DNA of 64,000 bases from UBA7359 sp038142205 (GTDB lineage Bacteria > Pseudomonadota > Gammaproteobacteria > Eutrophobiales > Eutrophobiaceae): assembly GCA_038142205.1 (NCBI GenBank), contig JAYQJO010000001.1:1116001-1180000 (forward strand). The letters run 5' to 3'. Each line of letters begins with the position of its first letter. The first letter of the stretch is position 1. Below the pieces are notes generated by a model. The model saw nothing but the letters and a program-made list of their open reading frames with translations. It was not told the DNA's origin and did no database searches. Shown in pieces: positions 39,220-46,494 of the stretch. The position numbers and the translations under genes are program-made.

Positions 39220-39330
39220 AGAGTTCGTCTCTGGAACAAAAACTCTGACACCTGCCGTTTTTTTCTACTAGCGACAATCCATGCCATCATCACCTCGGAC
39301 TCCTCAGTCTTTGTTCCAGAGACGAACTCT
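39220..39330. repeat. Long perfect inverted repeat in the rplT-pheS gap
   Basis: The 345 bases between rplT and pheS contain no convincing gene. A 21-base arm at 39220-39240 (starting AGAGTTCGTC) is repeated as its exact reverse complement at 39310-39330, with 69 bases between them. The symmetry continues imperfectly outside the arms through TACATCC-type sequences (near 39209 and 39336). The layout resembles a small non-autonomous palindromic element or a long regulatory stem upstream of pheST. The minus strand also holds a 38-codon open frame across it (39174-39290) without recognisable homology. Whether it is a dispersed repeat cannot be told from one copy. Confidence 0.7.
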
Positions 39331-39384
39331 ACCCATTACATCCTTTAACTGTGTCCTCTTGCGCATACATTAAAGCCATGTAAA

Positions 39385-39425
39385 TAAAAAAGGGGAAAGG
39401 TTTTAGCCTTTCCCCATTTTTTAAT
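39385..39425 (-). terminator. Rho-independent terminator after rplT
   Basis: GGGGAAAGG (39392-39400) pairs with CCTTTCCCC (39407-39415) around a 6-base loop. The minus strand then continues in a T tract (39391-39385). It ends the thrS-infC-rpmI-rplT transcript and separates it from pheST; read-through could still feed pheST. Confidence 0.85.
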
Positions 39426-39438
39426 CATTAACTAAAGA

Positions 39439-39798
39439 TTAATTAGCGAGGCTGGCTTTGGCCTGTTCAGCTAGTGCTCCAAAGGCAACCTTATCAAATA
39501 CTGCTAACTCCGCTAATACTTTACGATCGATTTCAACAGCAGCTTTATTTAGACCATCAATAAAACGGCTATAAGAAAGACCATTGTTACGTGCTTCAGC
39601 ATTAATTCGCGTAATCCATAAGGAGCGAAATTGTCTTTTACGTTGACGACGATCTCGATAAGCATATTGGCCTGCTTTAGTAACAGCTTGCTTGGCTACA
39701 CGAAAGACATTCTTGCGACGACCACTATAGCCTTTAGCTTGATCAATAATTTTTTTGTGTTTGGCATGTGCAGTTACACCACGTTTTACTCTTGGCAT
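39439..39798 (-). CDS. rplT: 50S ribosomal protein L20
   Basis: The 119-residue basic protein has the full L20 sequence pattern: MPRVKRGVTAHAKHKKIIDQAKGYSGRRK, YAYRDRRQRKRQFRSLWITRINAE and NGLSYSRFIDGLNKA. It assembles early on 23S rRNA and, in related bacteria, represses the infC-rpmI-rplT operon. It is 14 bases after rpmI and is followed by a strong terminator. Confidence 0.97.
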   Translation of the reverse strand: MPRVKRGVTAHAKHKKIIDQAKGYSGRRKNVFRVAKQAVTKAGQYAYRDRRQRKRQFRSLWITRINAEARNNGLSYSRFIDGLNKAAVEIDRKVLAELAVFDKVAFGALAEQAKASLAN

Positions 39799-39812
39799 TG
39801 TTCAATTCCTCT

Positions 39813-40010
39813 TTATAGATATGGAACCATTCTGGCAACTGCCTTCTGGTCACTGTCGTGGACGGCCAAAATTGAGCGTAACTGGCGTTTACGCTTGGTA
39901 CTTTTTTTAGTCAAAATATGACTGCGGTGTGACTGACCACGTTTAAATTTTCCTGATCCAGTACGTGCAAAACGTTTTGCTGCACCACTGTTTGACTTCA
40001 TCTTAGGCAT
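39813..40010 (-). CDS. rpmI: 50S ribosomal protein L35
   Basis: The 65-residue highly basic protein matches L35 throughout (MPKMKSNSGAAKRFARTGSGKFKR, SHILTKKSTKRKRQLR, MVPYL end). It lies 103 bases after infC; this gap is where E. coli forms the pseudoknot used by L20 to control translation, but I did not try to fold it. Confidence 0.97.
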   Translation of the reverse strand: MPKMKSNSGAAKRFARTGSGKFKRGQSHRSHILTKKSTKRKRQLRSILAVHDSDQKAVARMVPYL

Positions 40011-40113
40011 TACCTTAACTCCAACTTTATAGCTTCTTTAAAATTAACCGCTTTAAGTAGCGGGAATACTGTTAATGCAGAAGCAGCACTAGGCAGTATT
40101 TTGATCATCAGGT

Positions 40114-40629
40114 CTATTTTTTAGACGCTAACACCATCACCATTTGTCGACCTTCCATTTTAGGAAACTGTTCGACCACACCATATTCTTCCAAATCCGC
40201 TTCTATACGCTTGAGCATTTTGGCACCAAGCTCCTGATGCGCCATTTCACGTCCGCGGAAACGAAGTGTAATTTTCACCTTATCACCGTTTGTTAAAAAC
40301 TTTATCAGGTTCTTTAACTTGACCTGATAGTCACCGTCTTCTGTACCCGGTCTGAACTTAATTTCTTTTACATGAATCAGCTTTTGCTTCTTTTTAGCAG
40401 CATGCTTTTTCTTGTTTTGATCGAAAACAAATTTACCGTAATCCATGATACGACAAACCGGTGGTTCCGAATTGGGAACAATTTCGACCAAATCTAATTC
40501 AGAATCGTCAGCGAGTTGTTGAGCTTCACTATTTGTTACAACCCCAACCTGTTCACCTTCTGCATTTATTAACCTCACCTCAGGTGAAGTTATGGCTTCA
40601 TTAAGGCGAGTCTGCTTATCTGCGCTGAT
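40114..40629 (-). CDS. infC: Translation initiation factor IF-3, probably starting at AUC
   Basis: IF-3 binds the 30S subunit and rejects non-AUG initiation. The conserved body runs from RLNEAITSPEVRLINAEGEQVGVV through RIMDYGKFVFDQNKKK to GREMAHQELG, ending QMVMVLASKK. No ATG sits near the expected N-terminus; the nearest in-frame ATG (40680) lies inside thrS and adds 17 unrelated residues. A GGAGG site at 40640-40644 is followed after nine bases by ATC (40629-40627), giving a 171-residue protein starting ISADKQTRLNE. Rare start codons (AUU in E. coli) are the known basis of infC autocontrol, so AUC is a sound choice. thrS ends 4 bases upstream. Confidence 0.9.
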   Translation of the reverse strand: MSADKQTRLNEAITSPEVRLINAEGEQVGVVTNSEAQQLADDSELDLVEIVPNSEPPVCRIMDYGKFVFDQNKKKHAAKKKQKLIHVKEIKFRPGTEDGDYQVKLKNLIKFLTNGDKVKITLRFRGREMAHQELGAKMLKRIEADLEEYGVVEQFPKMEGRQMVMVLASKK

Positions 40630-40633
40630 AAAA

Positions 40634-42565
40634 TTAATCCTCCAAATTAGTTTTACGGCCGAGACACGCAATATCTTCATTAAGGCGTGCTGTCAGACTT
40701 TCCAGAGACATTGCTCCCAAGTCTTCACCATCTCGTGTACGTACGGCCACTTTATTTTCGCTTTGCTCGCGTTCCCCTAAAATAATCTGATAAGGGACGC
40801 GCTGCATGGCGTGGTCGCGGATTTTAAGCCCAACCGTTTCATTTCTCAAGTCAACTTCAACCCTAAATCCCTGATTTTTTAAGTTTTCTGTAATTTTTTT
40901 CGCATACTCACTTTGTTTTTCCGTAATTGAGATAACAACAGCCTGAACTGGCGCCAGCCAAACCGGAAAAGCACCGGCATAATTCTCAATTAAAATACCA
41001 ATAAACCTCTCCATTGAGCCGACAATTGCACGATGAAGCATGACAGGAACTTGTTTGGAGCTATCTTCACTGACATAGCTTGCATCTAGACGATCAGGCA
41101 TCGAAAAGTCGACCTGGATCGTGCCACATTGCCAAACTCGACCAATACAATCTTTCAATGAAAACTCAATTTTTGGTCCATAAAACGCGCCTTCACCAGG
41201 TTGCAGCTCCCATTCCATGCTTTTATTATCTAACGCTAATTCAAGTGCTTTTTCGGCTTTATCCCAGATTTCGTCGCTACCGACTCTTTTTTCAGGACGA
41301 GTAGAAAGTTTGATAATGACATCTTCAAAGCCAAAGTCGCGATATACCTCAAATAACAAATCGATAAACTTTGATACTTCATCCTGAACTTGATCTTCGG
41401 TACAGAAAATATGTGCATCATCCTGGGTAAAATTACGGGCACGCATCAAACCGTGTAAGGTACCTGATGCCTCATTTCGATGACAAGAACCAAACTCAGC
41501 CAGTCTCAATGGTAAGTCTCTATAACTTTTCAATCCCTGATTAAATACCTGTATATGGCAGGGACAGTTCATCGGTTTAATCGCGTATTCACGGTTTTCG
41601 GAGCCGGTAGTAAACATATCTTCTCTAAACTTGTCCCAATGCCCAGAGCGTTCCCACAGGCTTTTATCGACCACCTGTGGTGTATTGATTTCCTGATAGC
41701 CGTTCTGCCTCATTTTCGAACTGATATATTGCTCAACAACTTTATAAATTGCCCAACCTTTTGGATGCCAAAACACCATGCCCGGTGCTTCTTCCTGGAA
41801 ATGAAAGAGATCTTGTTTCTTCGCTAATTTACGATGATCACGCTTTTCAGCTTCTTCCAGACGGTGCAAATAGGTTTTTAATGCTTTTTTGTTTTCCCAT
41901 GCAGTACCGTAAATACGTTGTAGCATTTCGTTATTGGAGTCACCACGCCAATAAGCGCCCGCTAGCTTCATCAATTTAAACGCTTTGATTTTTCCAGTAC
42001 TCGGCACATGAGGCCCCCGGCATAAATCGGTAAATTCACCCTGTGAGTAAATGGACAGTTCTTCATTCGCTGGAATCGACTCAATAATCTGAGCTTTATA
42101 TTCTTCGCCTAAATCACGAAAAAACCTCGTTGCTTCGTCTCTCGTTTTGACCGAGCGCGATACTTCATAGTCGGCTTTAACCAACTCAGTCATTTTCTTT
42201 TCGATTTTGACCAAATCATCAGGTGTAAAACCCGGCTCGTAGGCATAGTCATAATAAAATCCATCTTCGATAACGGGACCGATAGTGACTTGTGCTTCCG
42301 GATAAAGCTCTTTGACAGCTTGCGCCATCAAGTGTGCGCAGGAATGACGAATAATTTCCAGGCCTTCCGGATCCCGTTCTGTAATAATCTTTAAATTACT
42401 ATCAGTTTCAATGAGATAGGATGCATCAACAAGAACCTCATCAACCATCCCGCCAAGTGTCGCTTTAGCTAAACCGGGACCAATAGACTCTGAAACTTGC
42501 ATGACCGTCACTGCGTTTTCAAATTCGCGCTGACTATTATCAGGTAATGTAATCGTGGGCATCAT
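40634..42565 (-). CDS. thrS: Threonine--tRNA ligase
   Basis: The 643-residue enzyme has the complete set of domains: N-terminal TGS (MPTITLPDNSQREFENAV), the editing domain (IIRHSCAHLMAQAVKELYP, with GFYYDYAY) and the class II catalytic core with zinc ligands (KPMNCPCHIQVF, FGSCHRNEASGTLHGLMR). The anticodon-binding domain closes the protein (FPVWLAPVQAVVISI). Its stop codon overlaps the leader of infC. The ATG at 42562 is an equally possible start. A tRNA-Val lies 62 bases upstream on the same strand. Confidence 0.97.
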   Translation of the reverse strand: MMPTITLPDNSQREFENAVTVMQVSESIGPGLAKATLGGMVDEVLVDASYLIETDSNLKIITERDPEGLEIIRHSCAHLMAQAVKELYPEAQVTIGPVIEDGFYYDYAYEPGFTPDDLVKIEKKMTELVKADYEVSRSVKTRDEATRFFRDLGEEYKAQIIESIPANEELSIYSQGEFTDLCRGPHVPSTGKIKAFKLMKLAGAYWRGDSNNEMLQRIYGTAWENKKALKTYLHRLEEAEKRDHRKLAKKQDLFHFQEEAPGMVFWHPKGWAIYKVVEQYISSKMRQNGYQEINTPQVVDKSLWERSGHWDKFREDMFTTGSENREYAIKPMNCPCHIQVFNQGLKSYRDLPLRLAEFGSCHRNEASGTLHGLMRARNFTQDDAHIFCTEDQVQDEVSKFIDLLFEVYRDFGFEDVIIKLSTRPEKRVGSDEIWDKAEKALELALDNKSMEWELQPGEGAFYGPKIEFSLKDCIGRVWQCGTIQVDFSMPDRLDASYVSEDSSKQVPVMLHRAIVGSMERFIGILIENYAGAFPVWLAPVQAVVISITEKQSEYAKKITENLKNQGFRVEVDLRNETVGLKIRDHAMQRVPYQIILGEREQSENKVAVRTRDGEDLGAMSLESLTARLNEDIACLGRKTNLED

Positions 42566-42627
42566 TACTCCTTATTTTATCAGTGGTGACCCCCACAAAA
42601 GGTCACGTGTAAAGGATAGTTAAAAAT

Positions 42628-42704
<77 letters not shown>

Positions 42705-42857
42705 ATATACTGCAAGCGAGGCATTATACGAGGCGTGTTTCATTCGTCAAATTTCTTTTTAGATCATTACTTTAACGCTCAAATAAACAAGTAAATTTAT
42801 CCGTTTATTGATACTTTTTTGAACACTATTAAGGCCTTCAAAAAAACTATTTTCTTG

Positions 42858-42904
42858 TTTTAGCCAAAATATAGCCATATTTTAGCCAATAATTTTGGCT
42901 AAAA
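42858..42904. repeat. Inverted repeat with clustered TAGCCA motifs at the left edge of the island
   Basis: TTTTAGCCAAAAT (42858-42870) is repeated as its exact reverse complement ATTTTGGCTAAAA (42892-42904). Between them are two further TAGCCA copies in the same orientation as the first. A T run follows on the plus strand. It lies between the tRNA-Val and the XRE gene and could be a terminator, a recombinase-binding site or the element end. No second copy was recognised at the right end. Confidence 0.55.
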
Positions 42905-42996
42905 TTTTTTGAGTTTGAAAAGATTCGTCATTTTTGAGTACAACCCTGTCTGATTACAACCTCAAAAATAGCTACTTACATTGGACATCCATTACC

Positions 42997-43221
42997 CTAT
43001 TCTGGTGGTATATGTTCTGCCAATTCTGATAGTGAACAAGCAAAATAAGTGCATAACGCATCTAAATTTCCTGTGGTTGTATTGTAATTTTTCTGATTTG
43101 CGATTTTTGATAATGTCGTACGATTCACTCCTGTTTCTTTAGCAACCTCATCATAAGTAATTCGCCTAGACTCTCTAAACGATTTATCTGCCATCAACTC
43201 TTTTAATCTAAAACGCATCAT
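42997..43221 (-). CDS. Cro/CI-type XRE regulator
   Basis: The 74-residue protein is little more than an HTH_3 DNA-binding domain (ITYDEVAKETGVNRTTLSKIANQKNYNTTTGNLDALCTYFACSLSELAEHIPPE). It is divergent from the excisionase-like and integrase genes. Two palindromes lie in the divergent gap. It is probably the repressor controlling the integration genes of this small element. Binding of those sites is inference. Confidence 0.82.
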   Translation of the reverse strand: MMRFRLKELMADKSFRESRRITYDEVAKETGVNRTTLSKIANQKNYNTTTGNLDALCTYFACSLSELAEHIPPE

Positions 43222-43243
43222 ATTGTTAATATTTACTTACATT

Positions 43244-43297
43244 TGTTCTTGAAAAGAACATTTATTGTTATTAATATACGTTAACTATTATTAACGT
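43244..43297. promoter_or_regulatory. Two palindromic operators in the XRE/excisionase divergent gap
   Basis: TGTTCTT-GAA-AAGAACA (43244-43260) and ACGTTAA-N6-TTAACGT (43278-43297) are perfect inverted repeats in the 99-base gap between the XRE regulator and the excisionase-like gene. Position and symmetry fit operators for the XRE protein, one nearer each promoter. Confidence 0.55.
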
Positions 43298-43320
43298 TTA
43301 CCTTTATGGAGACACATTTA

Positions 43321-43569
43321 ATGTCTGAAAGTAACTATATTAGTCCTGAATAAGCTGCAAAGCGACTTAATTTTTCTACTCGCTACTTTCGTAATGTCAT
43401 TATCAAAAAACAACTAAAAGAAGGAATACATTATATATACGCATTCAATGGAAGAAAGATCCTCCTATTGTGGGATCGCGTTGAAGAAGAGTTACTAAAA
43501 GGTCTTATTGAAAACAATACATCTTCTCTCGTAATCCCTATGTCATCTGGGGGTACATGTAATGTCTAA
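43321..43569 (+). pseudogene. Excisionase/AlpA-like HTH gene with early in-frame stop
   Basis: From the ATG at 43321 the frame reads MSESNYISPE, stop, AAKRLNFSTRYFRNVII and continues openly for 71 more codons, ending GGTCNV at 43569. The sequence YISPE-AAKRL is the start of a MerR/Xis-like HTH, in which a Gln would be expected at codon 11; TAA there differs from CAA by one base. It overlaps the integrase start by 8 bases, the usual xis-int arrangement. Either the excisionase is dead, which would lock the element in place, or this is a base-call error. A downstream restart is possible but there is no obvious one. Confidence 0.7.
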
Positions 43570-44743
43570 TATAAGAAAACATGTAGATGGTAAATTATTC
43601 TTTGACTTCAATTATCAAGGAATTCGTTGCCGCGAATACACACGACTTGTTGATAATTCCAAGAATAGAAAGATCATGCAAACTGCTTTAGAAAAAATCG
43701 AAGCTGAAATCACGTTAGGTGTATTTTCTTATGAGGCTACCTTTCCAAACAGTAAACGCCTTCAACAATTTAAAGAAAAGAATATAACAACCTCTCCTTA
43801 TAATTCACAAATAAAAGAAAGCTTGCCAGATTTTAAAACATTTAGTTTGCAATGGTTTAAAGAGCAAGAAGTCTTATGGAAAAATTCTTACCGTGAGAAA
43901 TTAGATAATATTTTGCATTATCATTTGCTCCCTGTATTTGGCACCAAACCGATACATCAAATACAGAAAACAGATCTTCTTGATTTTAGAGTCAAACTTT
44001 CAAATCATAAAAAGAAAAATAACGATGGTTTATCCGCATCAAGAATAAATCAAATTATGATTTTGATGAAACAAATCATAGATGAAGCCGCTGAGCGTTA
44101 CAGTTTTATAACGCCATATCAAGGAATTAAACCATTAAAAATTCCACGTAATAAAATCGAGCCTTTTTCAATAGAAGAAGTAAATGCATTTTTAAGTAAT
44201 GTTGACCCTTTTTGGAAGAATTATTTTCTAGTTAGGTTTTTTACTGGTATGCGTACTTCTGAAATAGATGGATTGAAATGGGAATATGTTGATTTTGATC
44301 GTCGTGAAATTATTGTTCACGAAGCGCTTGTTTATGGCGAAGTCACTACACCCAAAACAATCGAATCACAACGCGTGATACAGATGTCTAATCTTGTGTA
44401 TAACGCACTACTCTCTCATAGAAATACGACCGATGATGAACAAGCCTATGTTTTTACAAGTCCGCAAGGTGAATTGGTTCGTTATAACAACTTAAATAAT
44501 CGAACATGGTATCCCACTTTAAAGAAGTGTGGTCTAAAGCGACGCCGACCTTATCAAACGCGACATACCGCAGCGACATTATGGCTTGCATCTGGAGAAA
44601 ACCCGGAATGGATTGCAAAGCAGATGGGACACGCCAATACAAAAATGCTTTTCACCATTTACTCACGTTACGTTCCTAACCTTACTCGCAAAGATGGATC
44701 GGCATTTGAAAACATGATGGGCAACCTAATTCAAGTTCAATAG
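43562..44743 (+). CDS. Phage-type tyrosine integrase
   Basis: The 393-residue enzyme has an N-terminal arm-binding part (HVDGKLFFDFNYQGIRCREYTRLVDNSKNR, DUF3596 type). A core-binding SAM-like domain follows (FSLQWFKEQEVLWKNSYREKLDNIL), then the catalytic domain with Arg in FFTGMRTSEIDGLKWE, HxxR region YQTRHTAATLWLASGENPEWIAKQMGHAN and nucleophile Tyr in FTIYSRYVPNL. All catalytic residues are present, so the protein looks active. It marks the core of a small element between tRNA-Val and the mercury genes. The attachment sites were not found. Confidence 0.92.
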   Translation: MSNIRKHVDGKLFFDFNYQGIRCREYTRLVDNSKNRKIMQTALEKIEAEITLGVFSYEATFPNSKRLQQFKEKNITTSPYNSQIKESLPDFKTFSLQWFKEQEVLWKNSYREKLDNILHYHLLPVFGTKPIHQIQKTDLLDFRVKLSNHKKKNNDGLSASRINQIMILMKQIIDEAAERYSFITPYQGIKPLKIPRNKIEPFSIEEVNAFLSNVDPFWKNYFLVRFFTGMRTSEIDGLKWEYVDFDRREIIVHEALVYGEVTTPKTIESQRVIQMSNLVYNALLSHRNTTDDEQAYVFTSPQGELVRYNNLNNRTWYPTLKKCGLKRRRPYQTRHTAATLWLASGENPEWIAKQMGHANTKMLFTIYSRYVPNLTRKDGSAFENMMGNLIQVQ

Positions 44744-44756
44744 ATGGAGATCATTT

Positions 44757-45050
44757 ATGAAAGTACCTACTGATATACCTGCATATAATATTCTTTACCA
44801 CCGAAAGTGTTGGGAAGCGCTGATAGCACAAGTCACCCAGATATTAATCAATAGACTGGGTATCTATGAAGGCAATAATCTTGTTGGGCTTATTGGTGAT
44901 GGTTCAGAAAAAACTAATTTTCATGCTATACAAAATTGGGTATCCAATTGTATCGGTTACTTCGAAGAAAAATCAGCATTAGAAATAGCGAATGAATTAG
45001 AAAATGAATTACATTTAGCTCTCATAGATATCTTAATGACTAATCACTAA
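44757..45050 (+). CDS. Hypothetical protein downstream of the integrase
   Basis: The 97-residue protein starts MKVPTDIPAYNILYHRKCWEALI after a GGAG site and lies 13 bases after the integrase stop, so it is likely cotranscribed. It is mixed helical with no signal peptide or membrane segment, and ends in an acidic amphipathic helix (ALEIANELENELHLALIDIL). I do not recognise the family; an accessory protein of the element is the contextual guess. Confidence 0.6.
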   Translation: MKVPTDIPAYNILYHRKCWEALIAQVTQILINRLGIYEGNNLVGLIGDGSEKTNFHAIQNWVSNCIGYFEEKSALEIANELENELHLALIDILMTNH

Positions 45051-45146
45051 GCTCACTTCTATAACGGAGTCATTTTCTTAAAAAGAGTATTTGTACGTCG
45101 TCAAAAGATTTAGCACAGATTGGACTTTCCATAGAATTGTAGATAC

Positions 45147-45362
45147 TTACAAAGCATGAACTGAAGTCCTTTCAAATGCTTCAGAACTCATGCCATTTAA
45201 ATGACTGTGACGTCGCGTTCTATTATAAATACGATGTCCACCACTACTACGAACAGGCTCCGGCATTAACCCTATCTTTTCGTAATAACGAATTGTTTCA
45301 CTTTTAACACCACTTTGTTGTGCAAGTATTCCGCGTGATAAGCCCCGTTTTTTAGTGCCCAT
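45147..45362 (-). pseudogene. merR: Truncated merR-type mercury regulator
   Basis: The first 48 residues are a typical MerR HTH (LSRGILAQQSGVKSETIRYYEKIGL, MPEPVRSSGGHRIYN). Afterwards the frame turns into TRRHSHLNGMSSEAF, unlike any MerR. Skipping one base there gives ERDVTVI, the expected next residues, before a stop, so the gene has suffered a frameshift and further loss. The dimerisation helix and the three mercury-binding cysteines are missing; the product could at most bind DNA weakly. The divergent promoter it should control is intact. Confidence 0.7.
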
Positions 45363-45373
45363 GATTTTAACCC

Positions 45374-45404
45374 TTGAACTTGTAGTTACTACAGGTTATA
45401 TCAT
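45374..45404 (+). promoter_or_regulatory. MerR-type promoter with 19-base spacer upstream of merC
   Basis: A -35 element TTGAAC (45374-45379) and a -10 element TATCAT (45399-45404) are separated by 19 bases. The spacer holds the dyad ACTTGTAG-TTA-CTACAGGT with one mismatch. An overlong spacer with a central dyad is the hallmark of MerR-family promoters, which need the regulator to twist the DNA. It lies between the merR remnant and merC. Confidence 0.75.
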
Positions 45405-45434
45405 ATGAATCTTGTACGAAAAAGACAGGAATAA

Positions 45435-45854
45435 ATGACTATGCAAATTTACTCAAGGCTCGTCGAAAAAGTCGGCTCAGTAGGCGCACTAGTTGCAGCT
45501 ATAGGCTGTGCCGCCTGTTTTCCTGCTCTGGCTTCACTTGGCGCCTCTATTGGTCTTGGCTTTCTTTCAGTTTATGAAGGTGTGTTTATAAATAAACTAT
45601 TGCCCTTGTTTGCAATAATTGTGTTGCTGAGTAATGTCATTACTTGGGTATCATATCGTAATTTTGTAAGAATGATGTTTGGAATATTGGGACCGTTAAT
45701 GGTGTTAGCTACGTTGTACTTATTCTGGACTGATAACTGGAGTACTTACATGTTTTATTTAGGGATTGTATTAATGATAGCCGTCTCAGTTTGGGACATT
45801 GTTTCACCACCTAATAAAACTTGTGTATTACCTGAAACAAGAGAATCAAATTGA
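45435..45854 (+). CDS. merC: MerC-family mercuric ion transporter
   Basis: The 139-residue inner-membrane protein has four hydrophobic segments. The MerC signature VGALVAAIGCAACFPALASLGASIGLGFLS contains the Cys pair GCAAC in the first segment, which binds Hg(II) for import to a cytoplasmic reductase. No merA or merP is present in the window, so the pathway is incomplete here. The gene follows the MerR-type promoter and is 9 bases from the GDCCVxC gene. Confidence 0.85.
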   Translation: MTMQIYSRLVEKVGSVGALVAAIGCAACFPALASLGASIGLGFLSVYEGVFINKLLPLFAIIVLLSNVITWVSYRNFVRMMFGILGPLMVLATLYLFWTDNWSTYMFYLGIVLMIAVSVWDIVSPPNKTCVLPETRESN

Positions 45855-45863
45855 GTACTATTT

Positions 45864-46082
45864 ATGACTGATAAAATTATTTTAGACTCTACTATTACTT
45901 GCCCTGAGTGCGATCACCAGGAAAAAGAAACAATGCCAACGGATGCGTGCCAATTTTTCTATGAATGCAAAAGTTGTAAAACTTTACTTAAGCCGAAACA
46001 CGGTGATTGTTGTGTGTTCTGTTCTTTCGGAGATATTAAGTGTCCACCTATTCAAGAAGGAGATAAATGTTGTGCCGACTAA
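45864..46082 (+). CDS. GDCCVxC-domain small cysteine-rich protein
   Basis: The 72-residue protein has ten cysteines: TCPECDHQEKE, ACQFFYECKSCKTLLKPK, the defining motif GDCCVFCSFGDIKCPPIQ, and a final KCCAD. Proteins with this motif are found beside merC or merT and sometimes contain selenocysteine elsewhere; here all positions are ordinary Cys. A metal-binding or zinc-ribbon role in mercury handling is likely but unproven. It is cotranscribed with merC. Confidence 0.85.
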   Translation: MTDKIILDSTITCPECDHQEKETMPTDACQFFYECKSCKTLLKPKHGDCCVFCSFGDIKCPPIQEGDKCCAD

Positions 46083-46095
46083 TTGAAAGTCGCGA

Positions 46096-46315
46096 CTAAA
46101 AGTTGGCATTTTCTTTGATCTTATTCGGATACCTGAAATCATCCTTTGGTTTTTTTACAAAAAAAACCAATCAAAGCATTAATGGCACTTCGATCAAACC
46201 ACCAACCACTGTGGCAAGCGCTGCGCCTGTAGATAATCCAAACAGCATAATTGCTCGCAATAGCAACTTCAAAATGATTTGATGCCCCAATTATTACTGT
46301 AGATACAGCATTTTC
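46096..46315 (-). pseudogene. acr3: Remnant of an ACR3-type arsenite efflux pump (C-terminal part)
   Basis: No open gene exists in the 412 bases between the GDCCVxC gene and the SulP transporter. The minus strand nevertheless encodes, in two frames, ENAVSTVIIGASNHFEVAIA followed by IMLFGLSTGAALATVV, then GGLIEVPLML. That is the last membrane segments of ACR3 arsenite pumps. A frameshift near 46246 and an in-frame TGA near 46170 break it, and the tail KKPKDDFRYPNKIKENANF ends at a normal stop (46096). The 5' part of the gene is gone. The rest (46316-46494) shows nothing recognisable. It indicates loss of an arsenic-resistance gene next to the mercury genes. Confidence 0.8.
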
Positions 46316-46494
46316 ATAATAAAAAATTTATAAGGCGTACAAGACCATAAGTAATAACAAAAACGAAAATTGTTTGAATGAATAACGGTATGGCTATGAT
46401 ATAAATAAGTTTAATATAAATTTATATAATTTGAACTTAAGATGATCTAACATCAAAATATCGATTTCAAATCAACGCATGTTATAAGTAGAAG

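Noticed and set aside
39220..39330. CRISPR-like or integron-type repeat
   Set aside because: There are only two arms in inverted orientation and no array of spacers.
46146..46170. Strong terminator from the T-run/A-run hairpin near 46150
   Set aside because: The stem TTGGTTTTTTT/AAAAAAACCAA is almost only A-T and lies inside the ACR3 remnant; it looks like decayed coding sequence rather than a functional terminator.
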